Made by a program: the position numbers and the translations under genes | The notes under the pieces: generated by a model | Told to the model about the DNA's origin: nothing | Databases searched by the model: none | The model's input: the letters and a program-made list of their open reading frames with translations, nothing else | In this document: positions 42,278 to 50,854 of the stretch, piece after piece | Layout: each line of letters begins with the position of its first letter | Numbering within the stretch: the first letter of the stretch is position 1 | DNA from: Dethiosulfovibrio russensis | GTDB lineage: Bacteria > Synergistota > Synergistia > Synergistales > Dethiosulfovibrionaceae | Reading direction: 5' to 3' | Length of the DNA stretch: 64,000 bases | Assembly (NCBI RefSeq): GCF_021568855.1 | Contig: NZ_JAKGUG010000008.1 | Coordinates: 62,001 to 126,000, forward strand

Positions 42278-43672
42278 TTGGATCTACCTAGACTTCTTAT
42301 AGCCGATGAACGGAGAGGGGGGACTATTCCTCCTGGTATAGTTATCGCTGCCACGTTGAAGTCCCTAGGGATTCCTCTGAGGCTTTTTTGTGGCTGTATG
42401 GACGAGAGTTATCTCAGGATGTTATCTCTCGGTTGCGAGCAAGAGGTGTTCTCTATCGACCCTTTCCAGTTTCGGAGCGAGGCGGATCTTCGTCTTTTCT
42501 TCGGCACTGTAGCCAGGAGCGACAGCCTCAACCTGGTGTTATCACCTCTTGGATCGATGGTTTCGGAGGACCATATGTCGGTGGATAGAGGTACCGCCGA
42601 TTTGGCCCGGATGTTGGGCGTAGGGCTGTTGGCCCTCCCCCATGCCAACCCGGTGGCCTCTCTAAATTCGAGGATAATGACGGGTGTCTACGAGGATCTG
42701 AAGGAAAGTGATGTCGAGGTTTACGGGGTTCTTTTTTCATCGGTCTTGAACCCTCGGGAGTTTCAGCTGTTGGAGGTCGAGCTTGGGAGGATGGTCCCGT
42801 CGATGTCCCTCGGTTACATACCCCGTTATATGGAACGAAGGTCTCTATCCCTGGTGGAGCTTTGCTCCGATCCCAGAGTGGCCCAGCCGATCAAGACCCT
42901 GGGACATCAGCTCAAGGGCATGACCGGACAGATCGATTGGGAGGCCGTCTTGGCTTTTGGGAAACGTTCGCTGGATATGTCCGTGCCGGACAGACGGATC
43001 GAGCCTATCGCAGGAAACCCCCTGGTCTCAGTGATCACCGATCATTCCACATCCCTCGGACTGGAAAACGACCTGCTTTTTTTCAAGACCATCGGCTGTA
43101 GGGTGGAACAGGTTCCCCTGCTTCAGGGTACCATTCCCCATGGTGCCGCAGTGGTCTACGTACCTCACGGTCTGCCCCACGTGGCGATGAAAAGACTTCA
43201 GCTGAACGAAAAACTGTACAATCAGATAAAGAGCATGCCTGTTAGGAGGGCTTCCGCCTTAATCAACGGTGGTTTGTCCGCGCTGTGGGGCAAGTGGTAT
43301 GCTTTATCCTCCGAGGCCAGAGACCGTATGCCCGGTTTCAACGTAATGGAGAACGACGGTTTCGTCCTGGGGCCCTATTTCAAGGGGACCGGTGTTCCTG
43401 TCGAGATGGTCCCTTTCGGGGGAGGAATCACGAAGGTCCTGCCTCTCGACGAAGGGGAGAAGCTGAGAGGGTTCCTTCCCGATTACATGAAAAAGACGTT
43501 GGGCGTTCCCGGGCGAGGTATGTGCGGTTGGTCCGTCAGGGATCTCAGGAATAAAGACTCTATGGGAGAGGCCGGCTGGAAGGTCGGAGATGTGGTCGGC
43601 AGTCACGCCAGGGTAGAGCTTTGGAGCTGCCCTGAGGTGATCAAACGATGGATAAGGCAGGTGGGACGATGA
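42278..43672 (+). CDS. degenerate CobB-like (cobyrinate diamide synthase-like) protein
   Basis: A 464-aa protein laid out like CobB: N-terminal synthetase domain (LPRLLIADERRGGTIPPGIV, CGCMDESYLRMLSLGC, GTADLARMLGVGLLALPHAN) and C-terminal class I glutaminase-like domain (VVYVPHGLPHVAMKRLQLNE, ALINGGLSALWGKWY, WSCPEVIKRWI). The GxxxxGKT P-loop is missing, and the catalytic Cys of the ECGGL elbow is Asn (INGGL), so neither ATP nor glutamine chemistry is expected. Likely start TTG at 42278 behind GGGAGGGG; ATG at 42260 is the alternative. No other cobamide gene nearby. Function unknown. Confidence 0.72.
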   Translation: MDLPRLLIADERRGGTIPPGIVIAATLKSLGIPLRLFCGCMDESYLRMLSLGCEQEVFSIDPFQFRSEADLRLFFGTVARSDSLNLVLSPLGSMVSEDHMSVDRGTADLARMLGVGLLALPHANPVASLNSRIMTGVYEDLKESDVEVYGVLFSSVLNPREFQLLEVELGRMVPSMSLGYIPRYMERRSLSLVELCSDPRVAQPIKTLGHQLKGMTGQIDWEAVLAFGKRSLDMSVPDRRIEPIAGNPLVSVITDHSTSLGLENDLLFFKTIGCRVEQVPLLQGTIPHGAAVVYVPHGLPHVAMKRLQLNEKLYNQIKSMPVRRASALINGGLSALWGKWYALSSEARDRMPGFNVMENDGFVLGPYFKGTGVPVEMVPFGGGITKVLPLDEGEKLRGFLPDYMKKTLGVPGRGMCGWSVRDLRNKDSMGEAGWKVGDVVGSHARVELWSCPEVIKRWIRQVGR

Positions 43673-45041
43673 TGGAGGGGCCATCTCGCATAGAAGACAG
43701 GGTGTCCGCGGTCTGGAGAGACGGAGATCCTGTCCTGTGGTGGAACGGTGAGTGGATGACCGCTAGGAAGCTGTTCGACATGGCCGAAGATTCCAAGATG
43801 GTCCTGTCCGGCGGTGGCTTTCGAAGGGGTGACAGGCTCATGGTCCTCATGCCCAACTGTCCCGCCCTGCTTGCTTTGTCGATAGCATGTTGGCGTCTCG
43901 GCGGCACGGTGGTTCCGGTCAATCCCCAGGCAGGACCGGAGGCTGTCCTATCCTCCATCGACGCGGTAGAGCCCTGTGCTGTCGTGGTAGGAGCCCCTCT
44001 GGAGGGGGCTTTTTCCTCTCTGTCGGAGAGTCCCGTCCCGGTCATCCCCATGCCTTTGGACGCTCCCATCGATGTGTTTCGAGGAGCCGACACCTCGATC
44101 TCGGAGGACCATATCGCTTTGCTTTTCTCAACGTCCTTCCGAACTTTCATACACTGGGGTTCATCGTGAGTGGGATTCTGCCTATGCTTTTTCATTTTCG
44201 TCAGGTGATTCTCCCTTCGTTCATGCCGGTCGACAGGACCTTGAGGGCCATAGAGGCCTCCGGAGTTACCGCAATAGTCGCGGTACCAACCATGTTGAGA
44301 TTCATGGTTGCCGCCGGCTTGAGGATGGGAATGAGATTTTCCTCGGTTCGTCTTGTCATAAGTGGAGGCGACCGTTTTTCCGTGGATCTCGATTCCCGAA
44401 TAGAGAAGGTTTTCGGGGTGCCGGTCCTGGAGGGGTATGGATTGACCGAATGTTCCCCTATATTGGCGGTAAATCCCTCTTACCGGACCCGTAAGCTAGG
44501 CACGGTCGGTCCCATTCTGGACGGTCTGGAGTGGCAGATCCGAGGTCTGGACGGAGAGGTCAAGGAGGAGGGCGGAGAAGGTGTCCTGTGGGTCAAAGGC
44601 CCTTCCGTTGTCTCGCGTTATTTCAGGAATCCCGAGGTGTCGGCGGAGAAGTTCGTGGACGGTTGGTTCAACACGGGGGACGTGGTGTCCATAGACGGCG
44701 ACGGATACGTCAGTATCATGGACAGAGCAGGGGATATGATAATCGTGGGAGGGTTCAACGTCCACCCTCAGGAGGTCGAGGCGGTGCTTTCCTCTTATCC
44801 CGGGGTAAAAGAGGCTGTCGTAGTCGGCAAGGAGAATTCCTTCAGCGGTCAAATTCCCTGTGGCTATGTGATATTGGATCCCGGTGTCTCTGTGACTTCT
44901 GCGGAGCTGATCTCTTACTGCAAGGGACACCTGGCCCATTACAAGGTTCCTCGAAAAATAGAGACGGTTGAGGATTTTCCCAGGAATAGCCTGGGCAAGG
45001 TGCTGAGAAGGGTCCTACGAGATAGCTTGAATCGAGGGTAG
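43669..45041 (+). pseudogene. acyl-CoA/acyl-ACP synthetase gene broken by an out-of-frame internal deletion
   Basis: The N-terminal part (43669 to about 44125; ATG overlapping the CobB-like stop) encodes an AMP-forming synthetase up to EDHIALLFSTS, then runs into a stop at 44167. The rest continues in another frame from about 44120 (FLNVLPNFHTLGFIVSGILP) to 45041 with YGLTECSP, WFNTGDVVSIDGDGY, GGFNVHPQEVEAVLSSYPGV and PRNSLGKVLRR. The ATP-binding TSGTTGxPKG motif and roughly 30-40 residues are absent at the junction, so the gene shows deletion plus frameshift rather than a simple sequencing slip. The sequence TCAACGTCC at the junction fits both sides, hinting at a short-repeat deletion. Probably inactive. 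Confidence 0.85.
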
Positions 45042-45069
45042 AGATAAGGGGCAAAGGGAACTAATTTAA

Positions 45070-45119
45070 GGGCACCTCTAAAAACGCTACTTCTCGGACG
45101 TGAGTTTTTAGAGATGCCC
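45070..45119 (+). repeat. palindromic dispersed repeat, copy C
   Basis: GGGCACCTCTAAAAAC and GTTTTTAGAGATGCCC are 16-bp arms with one mismatch around an 18-nt centre. The right half, CTCGGACGTGAGTTTTTA, recurs in copies A and B. It looks like a REP or small MITE-type element. It lies between the broken synthetase gene and a terminator. Confidence 0.6.
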
Positions 45120-45121
45120 TC

Positions 45122-45158
45122 AACGGGAGACCGGTTTTACTCCTCGGTCTCCCGTTTT
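45122..45158. terminator. intrinsic terminator
   Basis: AACGGGAGACCG and CGGTCTCCCGTT are perfect arms around an 11-nt loop, followed by TTCTG on the plus strand. It serves the minus-strand HAD gene ending at 45164 and possibly the plus-strand unit. Confidence 0.75.
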
Positions 45159-45163
45159 CTGCC

Positions 45164-46006
45164 TTACAAACCAAGAGCTCTTATGGCGTCCTCCACGTTG
45201 GAGAAGCGGAACTCAACGTCCTTCAACATATTCCCTATCGCCATGAAGTCACCTCTTCCGAGGGCCCTTAGGGAAGCTCTGTCGCTGGCGGTATCGCCGA
45301 AGAAAAGGGGCCAGCTTTTGTCCAGTCTTCTGCAGAGCAGGTCCAATCCCTCCGGAGAGGGCTTTTTTATGCCGTCGTCGGAGCAGATAGCCATGTCTCT
45401 CGGAAGGTCCTTCCAGCCCATGGCCTCCAGAGCCAGGCTCAGTTCCTTTCTGGACCTTCCGGTGTATATGCCCACAGGAAGAGGAATCTTCTTCCAGTGA
45501 CGTTTCATCATGGGAGTCTCCTCTAGCCAGAAGCCGTAGTCATCCTGGTTTTTCGGCTCTCTGCCTAGAAGCTCCCTGGTCTTGTCCGATCCAAAGTAGA
45601 GCTCCTCGCAGCATCTCCTGGTCTCGTCGTATGGAGCGGTCGAATCCAGGTTCTCCTCCATCCACGCTACCAGGGTAAGACCGGAGGACTCTATCTTTTT
45701 CATCGTTTCCTCCCACTCCCAGGGAGAGGGGAAACTCTCCTCCAGGCTCTCCTTCCCCTTGGACGCCGCCAGAGAGACGAGACCCCAACAGATATCGTAG
45801 TCGTCGTTCAGCAGCGAGAACTGTTTGGACGTCTCGAAATGACGTTGAGAGAATGGGTTGACGTCGATCTTTCTTCCGAGAAGTCCCTCCCATATTCTGG
45901 GTATCGCGGTCTTTATGACCTTAGGAAAGGATTTGTCCGTGTTCATTAAAACTCCGTCTACATCAAATATAATGCAATCAGCCTTTAGCGGTGATAGAAT
46001 GGACAT
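45164..46006 (-). CDS. HAD-superfamily phosphatase
   Basis: A 280-aa HAD hydrolase of the IA type. Motif I is CIIFDVDGVLMNT with both aspartates, motif II GIYTGRSRKEL, motif III lysine in DDGIKKPSPEGL and motif IV FFGDTASDRASL. The long helical cap (residues 25-175) is larger than in phosphoglycolate phosphatases. Substrate unknown. It is divergent from the MocR-like regulator gene, with a 101-bp gap that must hold both promoters, so the regulator may control it (inference). Confidence 0.85.
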   Translation of the reverse strand: MSILSPLKADCIIFDVDGVLMNTDKSFPKVIKTAIPRIWEGLLGRKIDVNPFSQRHFETSKQFSLLNDDYDICWGLVSLAASKGKESLEESFPSPWEWEETMKKIESSGLTLVAWMEENLDSTAPYDETRRCCEELYFGSDKTRELLGREPKNQDDYGFWLEETPMMKRHWKKIPLPVGIYTGRSRKELSLALEAMGWKDLPRDMAICSDDGIKKPSPEGLDLLCRRLDKSWPLFFGDTASDRASLRALGRGDFMAIGNMLKDVEFRFSNVEDAIRALGL

Positions 46007-46107
46007 GAAAAACCTCCAAGATATAGAGAATGACTACCCATTTTAAGGCTACCGAACCGAGGTGGCAAGGGTCAAAACACCTTTTAGAATCAAGAGAGGT
46101 CTTCGCC

Positions 46108-47472
46108 ATGATAGAGATACCGCTAAAAAAGAGCTCGACCGTTCCCCTGTATCGCCAGATGTCCGATCATCTCGAGAAGATGATAAAAAGCGGTGCTTTT
46201 TCTCCGGGAGAGAGACTGCCGGGAAGCAGAGGTTTTGCCAAAAGCCTGGGCGTCAGTCGAATGACGGTGATGGAGGCATTTCGTCGTCTGGAGGACCTGG
46301 GATTGATAGTCCAAAGGGGACGAAGCGGGGCTTACATCGCCGGTATCGTCGGTGAAAGGGAGAAGGTCCGGGATCGTTCGTCTAACAGGTGGTCCCTGGC
46401 CGGGGAGCTGCCGTCTCGTTCTCTCATCCCGTCGGAGGAATTGGCCAGGATCGCCAAATCGGTCCTCTACAGAAGGGGAGGGGACGTCCTTAGGGAAAAT
46501 CCTACGGCAGGTATAGACGAGCTCCGTAGAGCTTTGGTAGTTCACGCCGCTTCCAGAGGGATCCCGGCGGATTGGCAGGATGTGACGGTCACCTCCGGTG
46601 GTCGTCAGGGCTTGGCCGTTTCCTTCGGGGCTCTGAAATCCGCTGGTGTATCGGAGATCCTTATGGACGGGCTGAACTATCCCGATGCCTGGATCCTCGC
46701 CATGGCTGAGGGGCTCTCCGTCGTTCCCTTTTCTCGCCCCGGGGATCCTCGGGAGGACATGGAGAGCCGTTCTTCCCATACGGCTCTATATCTGGTTCCC
46801 AGTTTTTCCAATCCCACCGGGCATACCATGGGCGGATCCATCAGGGAGCAGGTTTTGGCGCTGTCCCATGCAAAGGGAATGTGGATAGTGGAGGACGACG
46901 CCTACGGCGAGCTTCGTTACGGCGATTCAAGCGTTCCCGCCCTCAGGGCGATGGACGACGGGAAAAGGTTGGTATATCTGGGGTCCTTCAGTCAGGCCCT
47001 TTTCCCCGGAATACGTCTGGGCTATTCCCTGGTTCCAGGAGGGATAAGAGGCCGTTTTCTCCGTTCTCTCGCGGAAAGAGGCGGCCCGGCTTCGTCTTTG
47101 GTCCAGCACGTTTTGGAGAGGTTCATCGTTTCCGGTGGTCTGGAGGAGGCTCTGGAAAGGGCCAGGCTCGAGATGGCCTGTAGGATGAGATCTCTATGTA
47201 CGTCTCTTGTCGATTCTGGATTGGGCAGTTTTTCAAGACCTCAGGGAGGTATCTATCTGTGGTTGGAAACCCCTGGTCTCAGCGGGAGGGATCTGGCTAG
47301 GTTGGCCTCGAACAGGGGGGTCGAGGTCGCCTCCGGAGATAGTTTTTCCTTGAATGGAGAGGCGGTGGAGGCCGTCCGTCTCTCCGTGAGCGATATCTCC
47401 TTGAACGATATCCCTGAGGCTGTGAAGGTTCTAGCCGATGCCTGGAGAGGTCAACTTTCGTCCTTGAAGTAA
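46108..47472 (+). CDS. MocR-type GntR/aminotransferase regulator lacking the PLP lysine
   Basis: A 454-aa fusion of a GntR winged helix (residues about 10-80: YRQMSDHLEKMIKSGAFSPG, SLGVSRMTVMEAFRRLEDLG) and a class I aminotransferase domain: VTSGGRQGLAVSF, VPSFSNPTGHTMGG, VEDDAYGELRYGD and AVRLSVSD are intact. The residue that should be the PLP lysine is Gln296: YLGSFSQALFPGIRLGY, codon CAG at 46993-46995, whereas three aminotransferases in this window have GSFSK there. It may bind PLP without a Schiff base, another ligand, or none. Start ATG at 46108 behind GAGAGGT. Confidence 0.88.
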   Translation: MIEIPLKKSSTVPLYRQMSDHLEKMIKSGAFSPGERLPGSRGFAKSLGVSRMTVMEAFRRLEDLGLIVQRGRSGAYIAGIVGEREKVRDRSSNRWSLAGELPSRSLIPSEELARIAKSVLYRRGGDVLRENPTAGIDELRRALVVHAASRGIPADWQDVTVTSGGRQGLAVSFGALKSAGVSEILMDGLNYPDAWILAMAEGLSVVPFSRPGDPREDMESRSSHTALYLVPSFSNPTGHTMGGSIREQVLALSHAKGMWIVEDDAYGELRYGDSSVPALRAMDDGKRLVYLGSFSQALFPGIRLGYSLVPGGIRGRFLRSLAERGGPASSLVQHVLERFIVSGGLEEALERARLEMACRMRSLCTSLVDSGLGSFSRPQGGIYLWLETPGLSGRDLARLASNRGVEVASGDSFSLNGEAVEAVRLSVSDISLNDIPEAVKVLADAWRGQLSSLK

Positions 47473-47651
47473 AGGTGGAGGGATTTTTTCCAGATCCATA
47501 GAGCGGCTACAGCCGTGCCGGTTCCTCCGGTCAGCCCCCATATTATGTAGTCTAGCCGTCCTTTTCCGATCAGAAAACCTCCCATGCCGGCTAAAGCGTA
47601 ACCGTACATCACGATTGTGGCGATGGATAGCAGGAGAACGATTATACGCAA
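47451..47651 (-). CDS. small two-helix membrane protein
   Basis: A 66-aa protein with two hydrophobic segments (IIVLLLSIATIVMYGYALAG and IIWGLTGGTGTAVAALWIW) and a charged C-terminus (KKSLHLYFKDES). The TTG start at 47651 has a strong AGGAGG 7-8 nt upstream. Its 3' end overlaps the convergent MocR-like gene by 22 nt. No family recognised. Confidence 0.6.
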   Translation of the reverse strand: MRIIVLLLSIATIVMYGYALAGMGGFLIGKGRLDYIIWGLTGGTGTAVAALWIWKKSLHLYFKDES

Positions 47652-47803
47652 TGCAGTTCCTCCTAACTGTGGTGTTACCTCTAAGAATGCAAGTCCTTCG
47701 TGAAATCGTATCGTCCGTGACTTCTTAGAAGTTCCTTGCGGGTAAGGTGTTTTTGTCGCAATGAGCCACTATGATATCATACTCCTTAAAAGGAGGTAGC
47801 CTT

Positions 47804-48292
47804 ATGAATTCCGTCGCAGATGTCGACCTTGATTTTCTCCGGAGATCTTTCAAAATAGCGGAGAAAGCACGGGCCAGAGGGGATCATCCCTTTGGAGCTA
47901 TTTTAGTTTATCACGGTGAAGTGTTGCTTGAGCAGGGCAACGTGGTGGAGACCGGACGAGATCTTACCGGTCATGCCGAGATAACCCTGGTCAGGGTTGC
48001 CTCGAGTTCTCTCGAAAGGGCCGTTTTGACCGAGAGCTGTCTTTATTCAAGTGCGGAGCCCTGTGCTATGTGTAGCGGAGCGATCTACTGGGCTGGAATC
48101 GGAAGGCTGGTCTATGGTCTTAGCGAGTATCGCCTTAGGAGGGTGACTGGATCGGACGAGAGAAACCTGACATTGGATGTTCCCTGTCGGGATATTTTCG
48201 CCAAGGGTAGGTCGAGGATCGAGGTGGTAGGGCCCATGTTGGAGGACGAGGCGGAGGAGGTCCATCGGGGATTTTGGGAGTCACGCCTTTAG
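47804..48292 (+). CDS. cytidine/deoxycytidylate-deaminase-fold protein, guanine deaminase-like
   Basis: A 162-aa zinc deaminase. HAE (in LTGHAEITLVRVA) supplies the first Zn ligand and the proton-shuttling Glu, and EPCAMCSGAIYWAGI the two Cys ligands. HPFGAILVYHGEVLLEQGN and the length fit nucleoside/guanine deaminases better than TadA, which has HAEI.A. Immediately followed by a BMP-type purine nucleoside transporter, so purine salvage is likely. ATG at 47804 behind AAAGGAGGTAG. Confidence 0.85.
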   Translation: MNSVADVDLDFLRRSFKIAEKARARGDHPFGAILVYHGEVLLEQGNVVETGRDLTGHAEITLVRVASSSLERAVLTESCLYSSAEPCAMCSGAIYWAGIGRLVYGLSEYRLRRVTGSDERNLTLDVPCRDIFAKGRSRIEVVGPMLEDEAEEVHRGFWESRL

Positions 48293-48317
48293 GTGATGAG
48301 TAGAAGGAGGTAGCGAG

Positions 48318-49298
48318 ATGAGGGCTTTTTGCAAGTTGACCGTTGCGTTTCTGTTTATATCGGGGATTTTCTGTAGTTCCGCCTGGGCGGATAAGGTCAA
48401 GGTGGCCTTGATATTACCCAGCACCATAGACGATATGGCCTGGGGACAGGCGATGTACGATGGGCTTAAGGCGGTTCAAGAGGGGATGGGAGACGATAAT
48501 TTCGAGCTGGCTGTCAGCGAAAGGCTGTGGAATGCCGTCGACGCCGGATCAGCCATCAGACAATACGCCTCTCAGGGATACTCGTTGGTTATCGCTCATG
48601 GAGCCCAGTATCAGAGTGTGTTGGACGAGGTCGCTCCGGATTTCCCCGAGACCTCTTTCGCCTACGGTACCGGGTTCAACGCCGGAGCTCCCAACATATT
48701 CGCCTACGATCCTCACGCTCAGGAAGGAGCCTATCTCCTGGGGATGTTGGCTGGGTTGACCACCAAGACCGGTATCATCGGTGTGGTAGGGCCTGTGGAG
48801 GCTGGCGATGCCATAAAATACAACAAGGGCTTCGTAAAAGGGGTGAAGGCTTCCAATCCGGATGCCAAGGTCCGAATAGCCTATACCGGTAGTTTCGGAG
48901 ATCTCGTAGCAGCAGGGGAGATCGCTAAGACCCACATAAAAGCCGGAGCGGATATCCTGACCGGTTCGGCTCAGCAGACGGTGGGAGCCATAAAGGTGGC
49001 CTCCACAAAACCGGGAGTATTCTGGCTTTCTACCGATATGGATCAATCTTCCTTGGCTCCCGATACCGTTTTGGCCGCTCAGGCCTACGATTTTTCCGAG
49101 GTAGTGGAGCAGATGCTGGAACTTCGAAAGTCCGGTATCCTAGGTGGAAGGCATATAGCCTTAAGCCTCGCTACCGGTACTTTGGACCTCGTGTGGAACC
49201 CTGAATTGTCCGATTCGATCCCTGAGGAAGTGGTGACCAGGATCGAGGAGGCGAAGGAGAAGATAGCCTCCGGCACCTTGAAGGTAAATCTGGATTAG
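48318..49298 (+). CDS. BMP-family ABC transporter substrate-binding protein
   Basis: A 326-aa periplasmic binding protein of the basic membrane protein (PnrA/Med) family. The N-terminal signal peptide (LTVAFLFISGIFCSSAWA, probable cleavage before DKV) lacks a clear lipobox, fitting a soluble periplasmic protein in a diderm. KVALILPSTIDDMAWGQAMY, GTGFNAGAPNIFAYDPHAQE and AGADILTGSAQQTVGAI are family motifs. The relatives bind purine nucleosides. First gene of the transporter operon, with an SD AGAAGGAGG. Confidence 0.92.
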   Translation: MRAFCKLTVAFLFISGIFCSSAWADKVKVALILPSTIDDMAWGQAMYDGLKAVQEGMGDDNFELAVSERLWNAVDAGSAIRQYASQGYSLVIAHGAQYQSVLDEVAPDFPETSFAYGTGFNAGAPNIFAYDPHAQEGAYLLGMLAGLTTKTGIIGVVGPVEAGDAIKYNKGFVKGVKASNPDAKVRIAYTGSFGDLVAAGEIAKTHIKAGADILTGSAQQTVGAIKVASTKPGVFWLSTDMDQSSLAPDTVLAAQAYDFSEVVEQMLELRKSGILGGRHIALSLATGTLDLVWNPELSDSIPEEVVTRIEEAKEKIASGTLKVNLD

Positions 49299-49315
49299 AG
49301 ACGGGAGATCTAGAG

Positions 49316-50854
49316 ATGGATCCGGTCATCGACGTTCTGGAGATGCGCAACATAACGAAACGTTTCCCCGGGGTTCTCGCCTGTGACGATGTAACCCTGG
49401 ATGTGCGATCCGGCGAGGTTCTGGCTCTGCTAGGAGAAAACGGAGCGGGAAAGACTACCTTGATGAACGTCCTTTACGGCCTGTATCGTCCCGATGAAGG
49501 ATCCGTCTTCGTCGATGGAGAAGAGGTCAGCATATCCGACCCCAGTTCTGCCTTTGCTCTGGGCATAGGCATGGTGCACCAGCATTTCATGCTGGTGCCC
49601 AATCTCACCGTCCTCGAGAACGTGGCTCTGGGGCTATGTGACGGAATGGGACTTCGTCTGGACCTCGAATCGGTTCGCAGCAGAATAGAGGACGTAGAGT
49701 CCCGTCACGATCTTCCTGTCCAGGTCGATTCTCCGGTGTGGCAGTTGAGCGTAGGAGAACAGCAGAGGGTGGAGCTGGTGAAGATACTCTGCCTGGGGGC
49801 CAAGTTGCTCATACTTGATGAGCCGACCGCAGCTCTAACTCCTCAGGAAACGGAGGATTTGATGGCTCTCCTCAGGAACATGGTGTCCAGAGGCTGTTCG
49901 GTTGTCTTTATAAGCCATAAGTTGAACGAGGTGAAGGCGGTCAGCGACAGGGTGGCGGTGCTCCGATCCGGAAAGTTGGTATGGGAGGGGAGCTCATCCG
50001 TTCTTTCGACCGCCGAACTTGCCGAGAAAATGGCCGGTCGCACAGTCTCTATGCCCGTCTCGGAGGCAGTTCCCGTAAGTGGCAAGATAGCTTTGCGAAT
50101 AGACGATGTCGTGGCTAAGGGGGATCGAGGAACGGCGGCCTTGAGAGGCCTTTCTCTCGATCTTCATGCCGGAGAGATCGTCGGTATCGCAGGGGTTTCC
50201 GGAAACGGACAGAGGGAGCTGGCCGAGGTGTTGAACGGGCTTAGACCGATAGAAAAAGGGGATATAACCTTAGGCGACGAGACCATAGTGGGTCTATCTC
50301 CACAGAAGATCATCGATATGGGGATGGGGTACATACCGGAGGATCGTCTGAACGAAGGGATCATTCAGTCCTTTTCCGTCAGGGAAAACCTGATCCTCAA
50401 GGATTATTTTCGTCCTCCTATGGCTCGAGGTGGCTTTATGGATAAAAATGCCTCGGCACGAAGAGCTCGAGAGCTTATAGAGGAGTTCGACGTGAGGACC
50501 CCGGATATGGAGACGCCCTGCAGTTTTTTATCCGGTGGAAACATACAGAAGGTTATATTGGCCAGGGAACTTTCGAGACGGCCCTCGGTCCTGGTGGCGG
50601 CTTATCCCATAAGGGGACTCGATCTGGGGGCGGCGGAGTTCGTTCACAGAAGGCTATTGCAGGCTCGGGAAGAAGGGGCCGCCGTCATGCTGATCTCGGA
50701 GGAGCTGGACGAGATAATGGATTTGAGCGACAGGATCGCCGTTATCTACGAAGGCAAAATCCTAGAGGTCCTGGATCGGAAGGACGCCACCAGAGAGGCT
50801 TTGGGGCTTCTGATGGCGGGAGTTCCCAGAGAGGAGGCCCGTTCTAATGGATAG
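49316..50854 (+). CDS. nucleoside ABC transporter ATP-binding protein (two ABC domains)
   Basis: A 512-aa duplicated ABC ATPase of the RbsA/NupA type. First domain: Walker A LLGENGAGKTTLMN, signature LSVGEQQRVELVKI, Walker B LLILDEPTAALTP. Second domain: the Walker A region is GVSGNGQRELAEV and Walker B is VLVAAYPIRGLDLGA, the usual degenerate second site of this family, while signature LSGGNIQKVILARE is intact. It pairs with the BMP binding protein and two permeases. Confidence 0.95.
   Translation: MDPVIDVLEMRNITKRFPGVLACDDVTLDVRSGEVLALLGENGAGKTTLMNVLYGLYRPDEGSVFVDGEEVSISDPSSAFALGIGMVHQHFMLVPNLTVLENVALGLCDGMGLRLDLESVRSRIEDVESRHDLPVQVDSPVWQLSVGEQQRVELVKILCLGAKLLILDEPTAALTPQETEDLMALLRNMVSRGCSVVFISHKLNEVKAVSDRVAVLRSGKLVWEGSSSVLSTAELAEKMAGRTVSMPVSEAVPVSGKIALRIDDVVAKGDRGTAALRGLSLDLHAGEIVGIAGVSGNGQRELAEVLNGLRPIEKGDITLGDETIVGLSPQKIIDMGMGYIPEDRLNEGIIQSFSVRENLILKDYFRPPMARGGFMDKNASARRARELIEEFDVRTPDMETPCSFLSGGNIQKVILARELSRRPSVLVAAYPIRGLDLGAAEFVHRRLLQAREEGAAVMLISEELDEIMDLSDRIAVIYEGKILEVLDRKDATREALGLLMAGVPREEARSNG

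Noticed and set aside
44167-44169. The TGA inside the acyl-CoA synthetase region as a second selenocysteine codon.
   Set aside because: The frame after the TGA does not continue into synthetase sequence and closes again after 15 codons; homology resumes in another frame, so it is a frameshift/deletion.
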